Shown here piece after piece: positions 1 through 5,321 of a DNA stretch of 6,325 nt (the stretch's first letter is position 1; each line of letters starts with the position of its first letter). The stretch is from Acidisphaera sp035272265 (GTDB lineage Bacteria > Pseudomonadota > Alphaproteobacteria > Acetobacterales > Acetobacteraceae), in assembly GCA_035272265.1 (NCBI GenBank), contig DATEQV010000406.1:1-6325 (forward strand), read 5' to 3'. Below the pieces are notes generated by a model. The model saw nothing but the letters and a program-made list of their open reading frames with translations. It did no database searches and was not told the DNA's origin. The position numbers were made by a program, and so were the translations under genes.

Positions 1-11
1 CAACCCGGGCC

Positions 12-19
12 GAAGGAGG
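12..19 (+). promoter_or_regulatory. Strong Shine-Dalgarno for the gene starting at 26
   Basis: GAAGGAGG lies six bases before the ATG at 26. This is a full-strength ribosome binding site at good spacing. It fixes the start of the following gene and is the best single sign that this unrecognised ORF is translated. Confidence 0.75.
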
Positions 20-25
20 GCCAAC

Positions 26-1630
26 ATGCTGCGCTGGCTCCCACCGTCCCTGATCCGCCTCTACCAACGCCTCGCCAACGCCGTCCCCTACGCCCGCAAG
101 ACCCGCCCCCGGCCCATCCCGCCGGACGACGAGCGGCCAAGCTCCGGACAGGCGCGCCACTACCGGCTCGAGATCGCCTACGACGCCTTCTGCGAGCACC
201 GCCCGCCGCCGAAGAAGCTGTTCCGCGCCAACCCGTGGCGCCGCGACCTCACCTCGTGGTGCGACGCACCGAACAGCTGGACGGATCGCCGCAAGCCCCG
301 CTGCCACCACTGCGAGACCGCCCGCGCCCACTACATCGCCGCCCGCGATCACGGCGACTGGAAGGCCGAGGTCGCGCTCTACAAGCTCGCCCGACGCGGT
401 GCGGTGCGCCTGCTCGCCGAGCGCCGCCAATATCGCGAAAGCCGCCGGCAGTTCTGGGCGCGCCATCGCGAACACGTCGCCCGTAACGGCCCGGAGCCGA
501 TGCCGCCGCAGTTCGAGCCCGAGCTCTGGCCGATGATCGCCCATCGCGGCTCGCACGAATCCTGGCACCATCGCGACCGCCGCGAGGTCGAGCGCGGCCT
601 CGTGCGCGCCCACGCCCGCCATCTCCGCCGCGAGATCCAGCGCCGTAAAGAACGCCTGCGCGACCTCGGAGCCGGCGAAGCTCTCCGTGCCGCCGCTCAG
701 CCTGATGCCAGTCCCGGTACGTCGTCATCGCGAGGCGCGAAGCGCCGTAGCGACCCAGGGCAACGCGAAAAGCGCCTGCCTGCCGGCCATCGATCGCCAC
801 GCCGCCGAAAGGCGGCCCGCGACGGCAATGCACACGCGACCGGAGCAACCGAGCCGACGGCCGATGCCGCCCCTTCGGCCGATGCCGCCGACACCGCGCC
901 CGCGCCGGACCCGATGCGGGTCTCGCGGCACAAGCCGCCGAAACCGACCGACATCAAGATCGGCGCCGCGCGCCCGACGATCCCGCCGCCGCGCGCCTCC
1001 CGGGATCGCCCGACCACCGCGTCAGGCGACGCGGCGCCGCGCCCTGCGCCGGGCGGCACGCGCACGCCGCGCGGCGATCAGCGCCCGCGTCCGCTCGACC
1101 TCCGGCCCGGTGACGACCAGCGGGGCGCAGCCGGCGGCCTCCCAGGTTCGGATGGCGAACTGCGGATGCAGCCGCAGCACCGCCCCGCCGTTCTCGAACG
1201 TGTCGCGGTCGCCGGTGTCGAGGTAGTTCTCGGCCGTCAGTCCCTCGGCCAGGCCACCGTCGAGGCCGCCGCCGTCGCGCATGTTGCCGCCGCCCTCGAT
1301 CTTCAGCCTCGCCCCCGCCCCGCGATCGACGGCATAGGGATCGGCGGCCAGGCCGTTGATCAGCGTGATGCCGGCGGCGACATCGACCGTGCAAGCGCCG
1401 ACCGTGCCGCCCTGCGCGGCGGCGTCGACCGCACAGGTCAGCCGGACCATCCCGCCATCGACACGAACGATCCCGCGTCGTCACCGCATCCGGCGAGCGC
1501 CGCCGGTCGAGCCGAATTCCCATCCTCCGAGAGGCAAGGCGTGCACGGGCCGCCGATCGATGCATCCGAAACAAACGCGGATCCGCCGCGGCCGGCGGCC
1601 GGCGCGGGTGGGAAGGCTCGTGCGTTATAA
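26..1630 (+). CDS. Uncharacterised basic, Trp-rich protein; 3' part doubtful
   Basis: I do not recognise this family. The ORF is 534 codons, starts behind a perfect ribosome binding site and ends at TAA. Residues 1-230 look truly coding: third positions are mostly G or C, and the protein is rich in Arg, His and Trp, with one CHHC motif near residue 92 and a long Arg/Glu-rich, probably helical stretch around residues 115-220. Residues about 233-267 are encoded by a palindromic repeat (723-824) inserted in frame. After it comes a Pro/Ala-rich segment with a short direct repeat (ADAAPS/ADAADT, from a 14-nt repeat at 858-871 and 876-889) and a basic stretch up to about residue 332. Beyond 1022 the frame is codon-aligned antisense to the minus-strand ORF 1022-1450 and has worse codon bias, so this part may be open only because TTA, CTA and TCA are rare on the other strand. 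The C-terminus may therefore be artefactual, or the gene may have lost its original stop. No signal peptide or membrane segment is seen. Confidence 0.55.
   Translation: MLRWLPPSLIRLYQRLANAVPYARKTRPRPIPPDDERPSSGQARHYRLEIAYDAFCEHRPPPKKLFRANPWRRDLTSWCDAPNSWTDRRKPRCHHCETARAHYIAARDHGDWKAEVALYKLARRGAVRLLAERRQYRESRRQFWARHREHVARNGPEPMPPQFEPELWPMIAHRGSHESWHHRDRREVERGLVRAHARHLRREIQRRKERLRDLGAGEALRAAAQPDASPGTSSSRGAKRRSDPGQREKRLPAGHRSPRRRKAARDGNAHATGATEPTADAAPSADAADTAPAPDPMRVSRHKPPKPTDIKIGAARPTIPPPRASRDRPTTASGDAAPRPAPGGTRTPRGDQRPRPLDLRPGDDQRGAAGGLPGSDGELRMQPQHRPAVLERVAVAGVEVVLGRQSLGQATVEAAAVAHVAAALDLQPRPRPAIDGIGIGGQAVDQRDAGGDIDRASADRAALRGGVDRTGQPDHPAIDTNDPASSPHPASAAGRAEFPSSERQGVHGPPIDASETNADPPRPAAGAGGKARAL
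723..824. repeat. Dispersed palindromic element inside a reading frame
   Basis: The left arm begins CGTCATCGCGAGG and contains the hairpin GGCGC-GAA-GCGCC (734-746), followed by CGTAGCGACCCAGG. The right arm, read in reverse complement, begins CGTCGCGGGCC, contains the hairpin GCCGCC-GAAA-GGCGGC (801-816), and continues CGTGGCGATCGATGG. The two arms thus share one layout: terminal CGTC, GCG(A/G)G, an internal hairpin, then CGT(A/G)GCGA. The left arm resembles the CGTCATTGCGAGC...GAAGC...CCAGG repeats that I recall scattered between genes in alphaproteobacteria. Here it lies within the open frame of the gene starting at 26 and adds an Arg-rich segment. Edges are approximate and the right arm is degenerate. 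Confidence 0.6.
1022..1450 (-). CDS. Hypothetical protein, 142 aa, antisense to the 26-1630 ORF
   Basis: Family not recognised. ATG at 1450, TGA at 1022-1024. By my hand count only about 12 of 142 codons end in A or T (roughly 92% GC3), against about 77% GC3 for the plus-strand frame over the same bases. In that plus-strand frame it is the first codon position that is extremely GC-rich, which is unnatural for coding. This frame is therefore the better coding candidate here. The sequence begins MVRLTCAVDAA and has three Cys (residues 6, 20 and about 113), a glycine-rich middle and a very Arg/Ala-rich last 20 residues. No strong ribosome binding site precedes the ATG. An in-frame TGA lies about 11 codons upstream. 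The neighbouring frame immediately upstream reads LAGCGDDAGSFVSMAG, so the true N-terminus may lie in another frame, one base out. It may be a broken gene or a small genuine one. Confidence 0.45.
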   Translation of the reverse strand: MVRLTCAVDAAAQGGTVGACTVDVAAGITLINGLAADPYAVDRGAGARLKIEGGGNMRDGGGLDGGLAEGLTAENYLDTGDRDTFENGGAVLRLHPQFAIRTWEAAGCAPLVVTGPEVERTRALIAARRARAARRRARRRVA

Positions 1631-1764
1631 TGCAGGTTCCCCGCCCGGCGGAGGTCGATGATCCTGGAGGGGAGGCGCACCTGGGCTGTGGCCTTCGCCG
1701 GTCGGGGAGTGCACAGATTAGACCCCCCATCCGGCTTGTCGGTGATTTAGATCAATGTCGCGCG
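1451..1764. other. Region without a convincing gene; regulatory candidates
   Basis: This stretch separates the minus-strand ORF ending its 5' side at 1450 from the stop of the acyltransferase gene at 1765. No frame has convincing protein-like content, although the plus-strand ORF from 26 formally runs to 1630. The region carries several AT-rich spots unusual for this DNA: TATAAT at 1626-1631 on the plus strand (TATAAC at 1629-1624 on the minus strand), TCTAAT at 1722-1717 on the minus strand, and the FNR-like box at 1742-1755. I see no T-run hairpin that would be a clear terminator for the acyltransferase operon. Confidence 0.5.
1717..1755 (-). promoter_or_regulatory. Possible FNR/FixK-type promoter reading leftward
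   Basis: On the minus strand, TTGATCTAAATCAC (1755-1742) matches the FNR/FixK consensus TTGAT-N4-ATCAA at nine of ten defined positions. Nineteen bases further on, TCTAAT (1722-1717) matches the -10 consensus at five of six positions. A class II FNR promoter usually has about 22 bases between box and -10, so the geometry is close but about three bases short. It would fire toward the ORF at 1450-1022 with a long leader of about 260 nt. It sits just past the stop of the acyltransferase gene and could be chance. Confidence 0.3.
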
Positions 1765-3306
1765 TCAGGCCTCGGCCTCGATGACGCGCTCGCCCGCTGC
1801 GCGCCGCCGCCGCGGCCGCACCGGCGGCGCGTCGGAAACGGGTGCAGGCGCGGCCAGTTCCGGCACGCGCGCCGGCTCTTCGCCGATGTCGATCATGTCG
1901 ACATCGGTTGCCTGCAACGCCGCAACCGCATGCTTGAGCACCTCGAACTCCTCGACGATCAGCTCGGCGACGTGCTGCACGTCCGGCACCGCGTCGCTGC
2001 AGACGGTCAGGCCGAAGTTGAGCTCGTCGACATAGCTGACCACGGTGATGTTCAGCGCCATGTTGTGGTACGGAATCGACAGCGGGAAGTGCCGCACCGC
2101 CGGCACGCCCGCGCAGTACATCGTCTTGCGCGGCCCCGGCACGTTCGAGATCACCAGGTTCATGAACGGCGGCAGCACGCCGGACGCCCCCGCGCGCGCG
2201 AAGGACTGGAACAGGCCGTTCATCAGCAGCGGCACGCCGGGCCAGACGAGGTCGACCGGGAAGATGTCGCGGAACCGGCGGAACTGGTCCTGCATCGTGT
2301 GCAACCCGGCGGCGATGACGCGCAGCCGCTCGATCGGATCGGCGACATCGGTCGCGAGCGTGCACAGGATCGCGGCCGTGCGGTTGCTGTAGTCCCGGTC
2401 GCTCGGGTCGCGCCGCAGCGTCATCGGCATGCCGGCGACCAGCGGCTGCTTGGGCAGCGCCTTCCTCTCCGACAGATAGCGCCGCAGCGCGCCGGCGCAC
2501 ACCGCCATCACCACGTCGTTGACCGTCACGCGCTGCGCCTTGGCGACCCACTTCGCGTCGCCCAGCGAAATCGACGACAGGCCCACACCGCGGTTGCCGG
2601 AGATCGGCACGTTCAGCGGCGTGCGCGGCGGAATCCGCAGCGTGCGCAAGAGTTCGCGAACGGCGCTGCGGTTCTGTCCGAAACCGGCAACCGCCGTCGC
2701 CAGCTTCGGCCCCAGCCGCGCCAGCTCGACGCCTTGCTGCCAGAACGCGTTCATCAGGCTGTTGGCGGCAGCCCAGACGCCCGGCCGCTCGTGCTCCTCC
2801 CACGGCGAATGCGGCCGGCCCGGAGCCGGTGTCGGGGTGGTCTCGAGAATCGTCGACAGGGCGACGGTGCCGATCACGCCGTCCATCACCGCGTGGTGCA
2901 CCTTCATCTGGACGGCGAACCCGCCGTCCTCGAGCCCCTCGATCAGGTGGTACTCCCACAGCGGATGCGAGCGGTCGAGCGGCGTCGCGTGCAGCTCGGC
3001 GACCATGGTGCGCAGCTGCTCCATCGTGCCGGGTGCGGGCAGCGTGTGGCGCCGCATGTGGTAGTCGAGATCGACCGTCGGCGCATGCACCCAGAACGGC
3101 TGGGTCACGCCGTACGTGGTCTGCAGCTGCCGCCAGTAGGACGGCAGCAGGTCGATGCGTGCGGCGGTATAGACGCGGAAGCGCTCGTGGATGACGTCGG
3201 CCGACACGTCGGTCGGCCCGAACAGCGTCACGCTACCGACATGCATCGGCGTCTTCGGCGTTTCCAGATACAGAAAGGCCGCGTCCTGTGCAGTGAGGCG
3301 TCGCAT
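1765..3306 (-). CDS. WS/DGAT-family acyltransferase (wax ester synthase / acyl-CoA:diacylglycerol acyltransferase)
   Basis: This protein belongs to the bacterial wax-ester-synthase/diacylglycerol-acyltransferase family, which joins acyl-CoA to a fatty alcohol or diacylglycerol to make storage lipid at the membrane surface. The evidence is direct. The N-terminus MRRLTAQDAAFLYLET is typical, PLDRSHPLWE sits at 109-118, and the catalytic HHAVMDG motif is at 137-143 (second His as base). TVNDVV at 261-266 and SNVPGP at 387-392 mark the C-terminal domain. The length of 513 aa exceeds the usual 450-480 because of an Ala/Pro/Arg-rich tail from about 475. The ATG at 3306 has GGAGG (3312-3316) five bases upstream, which confirms the start. 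It lies 24 nt after the SDR gene, so the two are probably co-transcribed. Substrate choice (alcohol or diacylglycerol) cannot be read from sequence. Some family members have other acyl-transfer roles. Confidence 0.93.
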   Translation of the reverse strand: MRRLTAQDAAFLYLETPKTPMHVGSVTLFGPTDVSADVIHERFRVYTAARIDLLPSYWRQLQTTYGVTQPFWVHAPTVDLDYHMRRHTLPAPGTMEQLRTMVAELHATPLDRSHPLWEYHLIEGLEDGGFAVQMKVHHAVMDGVIGTVALSTILETTPTPAPGRPHSPWEEHERPGVWAAANSLMNAFWQQGVELARLGPKLATAVAGFGQNRSAVRELLRTLRIPPRTPLNVPISGNRGVGLSSISLGDAKWVAKAQRVTVNDVVMAVCAGALRRYLSERKALPKQPLVAGMPMTLRRDPSDRDYSNRTAAILCTLATDVADPIERLRVIAAGLHTMQDQFRRFRDIFPVDLVWPGVPLLMNGLFQSFARAGASGVLPPFMNLVISNVPGPRKTMYCAGVPAVRHFPLSIPYHNMALNITVVSYVDELNFGLTVCSDAVPDVQHVAELIVEEFEVLKHAVAALQATDVDMIDIGEEPARVPELAAPAPVSDAPPVRPRRRRAAGERVIEAEA

Positions 3307-3311
3307 GTCAG

Positions 3312-3316
3312 CCTCC
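3312..3316 (-). promoter_or_regulatory. Ribosome binding site of the WS/DGAT gene
   Basis: GGAGG on the minus strand lies five bases before the ATG at 3306, inside the 24-nt gap after the SDR stop codon. It fixes the acyltransferase start and fits translation from a shared transcript. Confidence 0.7.
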
Positions 3317-3330
3317 AGCCGAAATCGGCG

Positions 3331-4125
3331 TCATCGCAGTTGCCTCGCCATGTACCCGGCGACGGTGCGCGTCACTTCGCGCGGCACGAGGTGCACGCCG
3401 CGCGCGAGCAGGCTGTTGTAGATGCCGGCCACGCACACGGTGTCGCCGGCGAGGCACGCGGCGACTCCCTGCTTGGCGACCGATTCCGCGTCCATCACGA
3501 TGGCCGCCGGCAGATGCTCGGTACGCGGCGAGCGGTGCATCATCGGCGTGTCGGTGAAACCGGGGCACAGCGCGGTGACGGTCACACCGGTGCCCTTCAG
3601 CTCCTCGGCCATCGATTCGGTCAGCGAGAGCACGTAGGCCTTCGACGCGGCATACGCGGCGACCGTCGGGACCGGCGCGAACGCGGCGACCGAGGCCACG
3701 TTCAGGATGCGCCCGTCGGCGCGCCGGAGCATCGGCTCGATGAACAGCCGCGTCATCGCGGTCAGCGCGACGACATTGACGTGCAGCAGCTGCAGGTGGT
3801 CGCGCAGCGCGATCGCGGCGAACTCGCCCTCGAACACCAGGCCCGCGTTGTTCACCAGCAGGTCGACCGCGATGTCGCGCTCCTGCAGGTGATCGAAGAT
3901 CGCCTGCGGCGCGTCGGCTTCGCTGAGATCGGCGGGGCAGATGATGGCGTCGGCGCCGCGCTCGCCGAGGATCTCGTGCGCCGCCTGCTCCAGCGTGTCG
4001 CGATGGCGGCCGACCAGAATCGGCTGGTACGCCTCGGCGGCGAGCGCCTTGGCGATCTCCTTGCCGATCCCGGACGATGCGCCGGTGATCAGCGCATGCT
4101 TCTTGCGCCCGCTTGGCGTGTCCAC
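3331..4125 (-). CDS. Short-chain dehydrogenase/reductase (classical SDR, DltE/COG0300-like)
   Basis: This is a complete classical SDR of 264 aa using NAD(P)H. It has the nucleotide-binding motif TGASSGIG at 14-21, Asp66 in PADLS, NNAG at 92-95, and the catalytic set Asn117, Ser145, Tyr158 and Lys162 (YAASK). Gly39-Arg40 at the end of the second strand favours NADPH. The start is GTG at 4125. No in-frame ATG lies between it and an upstream in-frame TAG, and AAGGG about ten bases upstream can serve as ribosome binding site. The gene is followed after 24 nt by the WS/DGAT acyltransferase. From that pairing I infer a reductive step in lipid metabolism, such as fatty aldehyde to alcohol, but SDR substrates cannot be told from motifs. 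There is no N-terminal membrane segment and none of the N-terminal extension of the larger acyl-CoA reductases. Confidence 0.9.
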   Translation of the reverse strand: MDTPSGRKKHALITGASSGIGKEIAKALAAEAYQPILVGRHRDTLEQAAHEILGERGADAIICPADLSEADAPQAIFDHLQERDIAVDLLVNNAGLVFEGEFAAIALRDHLQLLHVNVVALTAMTRLFIEPMLRRADGRILNVASVAAFAPVPTVAAYAASKAYVLSLTESMAEELKGTGVTVTALCPGFTDTPMMHRSPRTEHLPAAIVMDAESVAKQGVAACLAGDTVCVAGIYNSLLARGVHLVPREVTRTVAGYMARQLR

Positions 4126-4212
4126 GGCCGATGCGCCCTTACTGCTCGCATCACCCTACGCCCGCCAGCCCGGGAACGAATTGACCTGCCGCAACCCCGG
4201 ATGCGGCTGCGC

Positions 4213-4506
4213 TTACGTTCTGCGGCGCTCGCGGTCCTCGCCCATGCGGCGGACGACCAGCTCGTCGATCTCCAGCCGCCCGATGCGCGCGCGTCCCACC
4301 CCCAGGCCGCCGATCGCCAGCCGGCCGATCGCGATGACCCCGAAGGCCAGCGCGCCGACCGACAGCGCGCCCAGCGCCATCGCCACCCCGGACGACAGGC
4401 CGGTGGCGCGCAGGGCCGTCGCCTCGACGGCGTGCGGCCGGCCGCACGCCGGGCACGCCGCCGCCTCCTGCTCCTGCTGAAGGGTCTGCTCCTGCTCCGG
4501 CTCCAT
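4213..4506 (-). CDS. Small protein with CPxC motif and glycine pentad repeat
   Basis: This 97-aa protein is of unknown function. Residues 1-16 are Glu/Gln-rich. CPACGRPH (18-25) looks like half of a zinc ribbon. From residue 44 the chain is a strict five-residue repeat of the form A-hydrophobic-G-x-L: Gly falls at 46, 51, 56, 61, 66, 71 and 76, then Asp81 and Arg86 take the same slot. Leu, Ile, Ala or Met occupies two residues after each. Such regular quintets suggest a short right-handed beta-helix like pentapeptide-repeat proteins, where the classical motif is A(D/N)LXX, or the glycine-type variant of mycobacterial PPE proteins. The segment about 40-71 is also hydrophobic enough to be a membrane segment. 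The tail is charged (ELVVRRMGEDRERRR). The ATG at 4506 has AAAGGGGA (4520-4513) six bases upstream. It is divergent from efp with a 79-nt gap and lies 87 nt upstream of the SDR gene on the same strand. Confidence 0.75.
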   Translation of the reverse strand: MEPEQEQTLQQEQEAAACPACGRPHAVEATALRATGLSSGVAMALGALSVGALAFGVIAIGRLAIGGLGVGRARIGRLEIDELVVRRMGEDRERRRT

Positions 4507-4512
4507 CCCGTG

Positions 4513-4520
4513 TCCCCTTT
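4513..4520 (-). promoter_or_regulatory. Ribosome binding site of the small repeat protein
   Basis: AAAGGGGA on the minus strand ends six bases before the ATG at 4506. It supports translation of the 97-aa protein from that start. Confidence 0.6.
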
Positions 4521-4523
4521 GCC

Positions 4524-4552
4524 TTGCCGCCCCGGCTGCCCCGCTCTAGAAC
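4524..4552 (+). promoter_or_regulatory. Candidate promoter of efp
   Basis: TTGCCG (4524-4529) and TAGAAC (4547-4552) are separated by exactly 17 bases. Each matches four of six consensus positions of a housekeeping sigma promoter. Transcription would begin near 4559, giving a leader of about 27 nt before the efp ATG. It lies in the divergent gap between the small repeat protein and efp, the only non-coding DNA available upstream of efp. Confidence 0.45.
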
Positions 4553-4585
4553 CCCGGCTCCCCGATTTTTCGCGAGTTCCCCGCC

Positions 4586-5152
4586 ATGAAGCAGCAGGCG
4601 AACCTGATCCGCGCCGGACAGGTCATCGAGCACGACGGCCGCCGCTGGACCGTGCTCAAGCAGCAGATCATCACCCCCGGCAAGGGCGGCGCTTTCATCC
4701 AGGTCGAGATGCGCGACCTCAAGACCGGCAACAAGACCAACGAACGCTGGCGCACCGCCGACACCGTCGAGCGGCTGATGACCGAGGAGAAGGAATACAC
4801 CTACTCCTACACCGACGGCACCAACATGGTGCTGATGGACCCCGAGAGCTTCGAGCAGACGATGGTGCCGCTCGATCTGCTCGGCGACATGGCGCCGTTC
4901 CTGCAGGACAACATGCACGTCACGCTCGACCTGGTGGAGGGCGACCCCGTCGGCATCCACCTGCCGCCGACGGTCATCCTGGAAGTGGTCGAGGCCGATC
5001 CGGTGGTGAAGGGCCAGACCGCCGCGAGCAGCTACAAGCCGGCCCTGCTGTCGAACGGCGTGAAGACCTCGGTGCCGCCGTTCATCGAGACCGGCGAGCG
5101 CATCGTCGTGAAGACCGAGGACGCCAGCTACGTCGAGCGCGCGAAGGGCTAG
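4586..5152 (+). CDS. efp: Translation elongation factor P
   Basis: EF-P binds the ribosome between the P and E sites and rescues stalling on consecutive prolines. The protein is 188 aa, the normal length. The N-terminal KOW-like domain carries the conserved loop TPGKGGAF, with the tip lysine at residue 33, the position that is modified in many bacteria. The family signature NERWRTADTVE follows at about 52-62. The C-terminal OB domain has the near-invariant DPVVKGQTAASSYKPA and VPPFIETGERIVV, ending SYVERAKG as in alphaproteobacteria. The ATG at 4586 has only a weak GAG (4574-4576) as ribosome binding site, but the N-terminus MKQQANLIRAGQVIEHDGR aligns with the family start. No EpmA or EpmB modification gene is in the window. 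A double-hairpin repeat follows 12 nt after the stop. Confidence 0.97.
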   Translation: MKQQANLIRAGQVIEHDGRRWTVLKQQIITPGKGGAFIQVEMRDLKTGNKTNERWRTADTVERLMTEEKEYTYSYTDGTNMVLMDPESFEQTMVPLDLLGDMAPFLQDNMHVTLDLVEGDPVGIHLPPTVILEVVEADPVVKGQTAASSYKPALLSNGVKTSVPPFIETGERIVVKTEDASYVERAKG

Positions 5153-5164
5153 CACGGAGTTTAC

Positions 5165-5258
5165 CCGTCATGACCGGCCTTGTGCCGGTCATCCACGACT
5201 TTCTGCTTTCCAGCGCCGGCGAAGTCGTGGATGGCCGGGCCAAGCCCGGCCATGACGG
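5165..5258. repeat. 94-nt double-hairpin palindromic repeat between efp and suhB
   Basis: Two 37-nt arms (5165-5201 and 5222-5258) are inverted copies with five mismatches, separated by a 20-nt loop. Each arm is also a perfect hairpin by itself: ATGACCGGC/GCCGGTCAT (5170-5178 with 5184-5192) and ATGGCCGGGC/GCCCGGCCAT (5231-5240 with 5244-5253). Most differences between the arms are paired, so both small stems stay intact. The sequence type (CGTCATGGCCGGGCTT...CGGCCATCCACGAC) resembles REP-like intergenic repeats that I recall from Rhizobiales and related alphaproteobacteria. There is no T-run, so it is not a standard intrinsic terminator, though the transcript would be strongly folded and could shield the 3' end of the efp mRNA. 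Confidence 0.85.
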
Positions 5259-5304
5259 TTGCGGAACGGCTGCGCGATTCCACACACGCTGGAACCGCTC
5301 TATC

Positions 5305-5312
5305 GAAAGGAA
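5305..5312 (+). promoter_or_regulatory. suhB: Ribosome binding site that sets the suhB start
   Basis: GAAAGGAA lies nine bases before the ATG at 5322. A longer frame opens at an ATG at 5259, but that would begin at the edge of the palindromic repeat, lacks a ribosome binding site and adds 21 residues absent from the family. The start at 5322 is therefore preferred. Confidence 0.65.
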
Positions 5313-5321
5313 CACCGGATC

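Noticed and set aside
249..848. A 199-codon minus-strand frame under the gene starting at 26
   Set aside because: Gly/Arg/Ala-rich shadow of the plus-strand gene.
1626..1631. A perfect TATAAT on the plus strand
   Set aside because: No -35-like hexamer at 16-18 bases upstream, no extended -10, and no plus-strand gene downstream before efp.
1438..1680. An 80-codon minus-strand frame with a GTG start at 1680
   Set aside because: No clear ribosome binding site at good spacing and no protein-like body; only its last part (LAGCGDDAG) is of interest and is reported as a finding.
954..1730. A 258-codon minus-strand frame (start at 1730)
   Set aside because: Arg-rich low-complexity translation with poor codon bias, in a different frame from the better 1022-1450 ORF; no ribosome binding site.
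4151..5155. A 334-codon minus-strand frame across efp
   Set aside because: Antisense shadow of efp, which is certain by homology motifs.
5165..5258. Intrinsic terminator of efp
   Set aside because: Strong hairpins are present but no T-run follows either one, so it is kept as a palindromic repeat.
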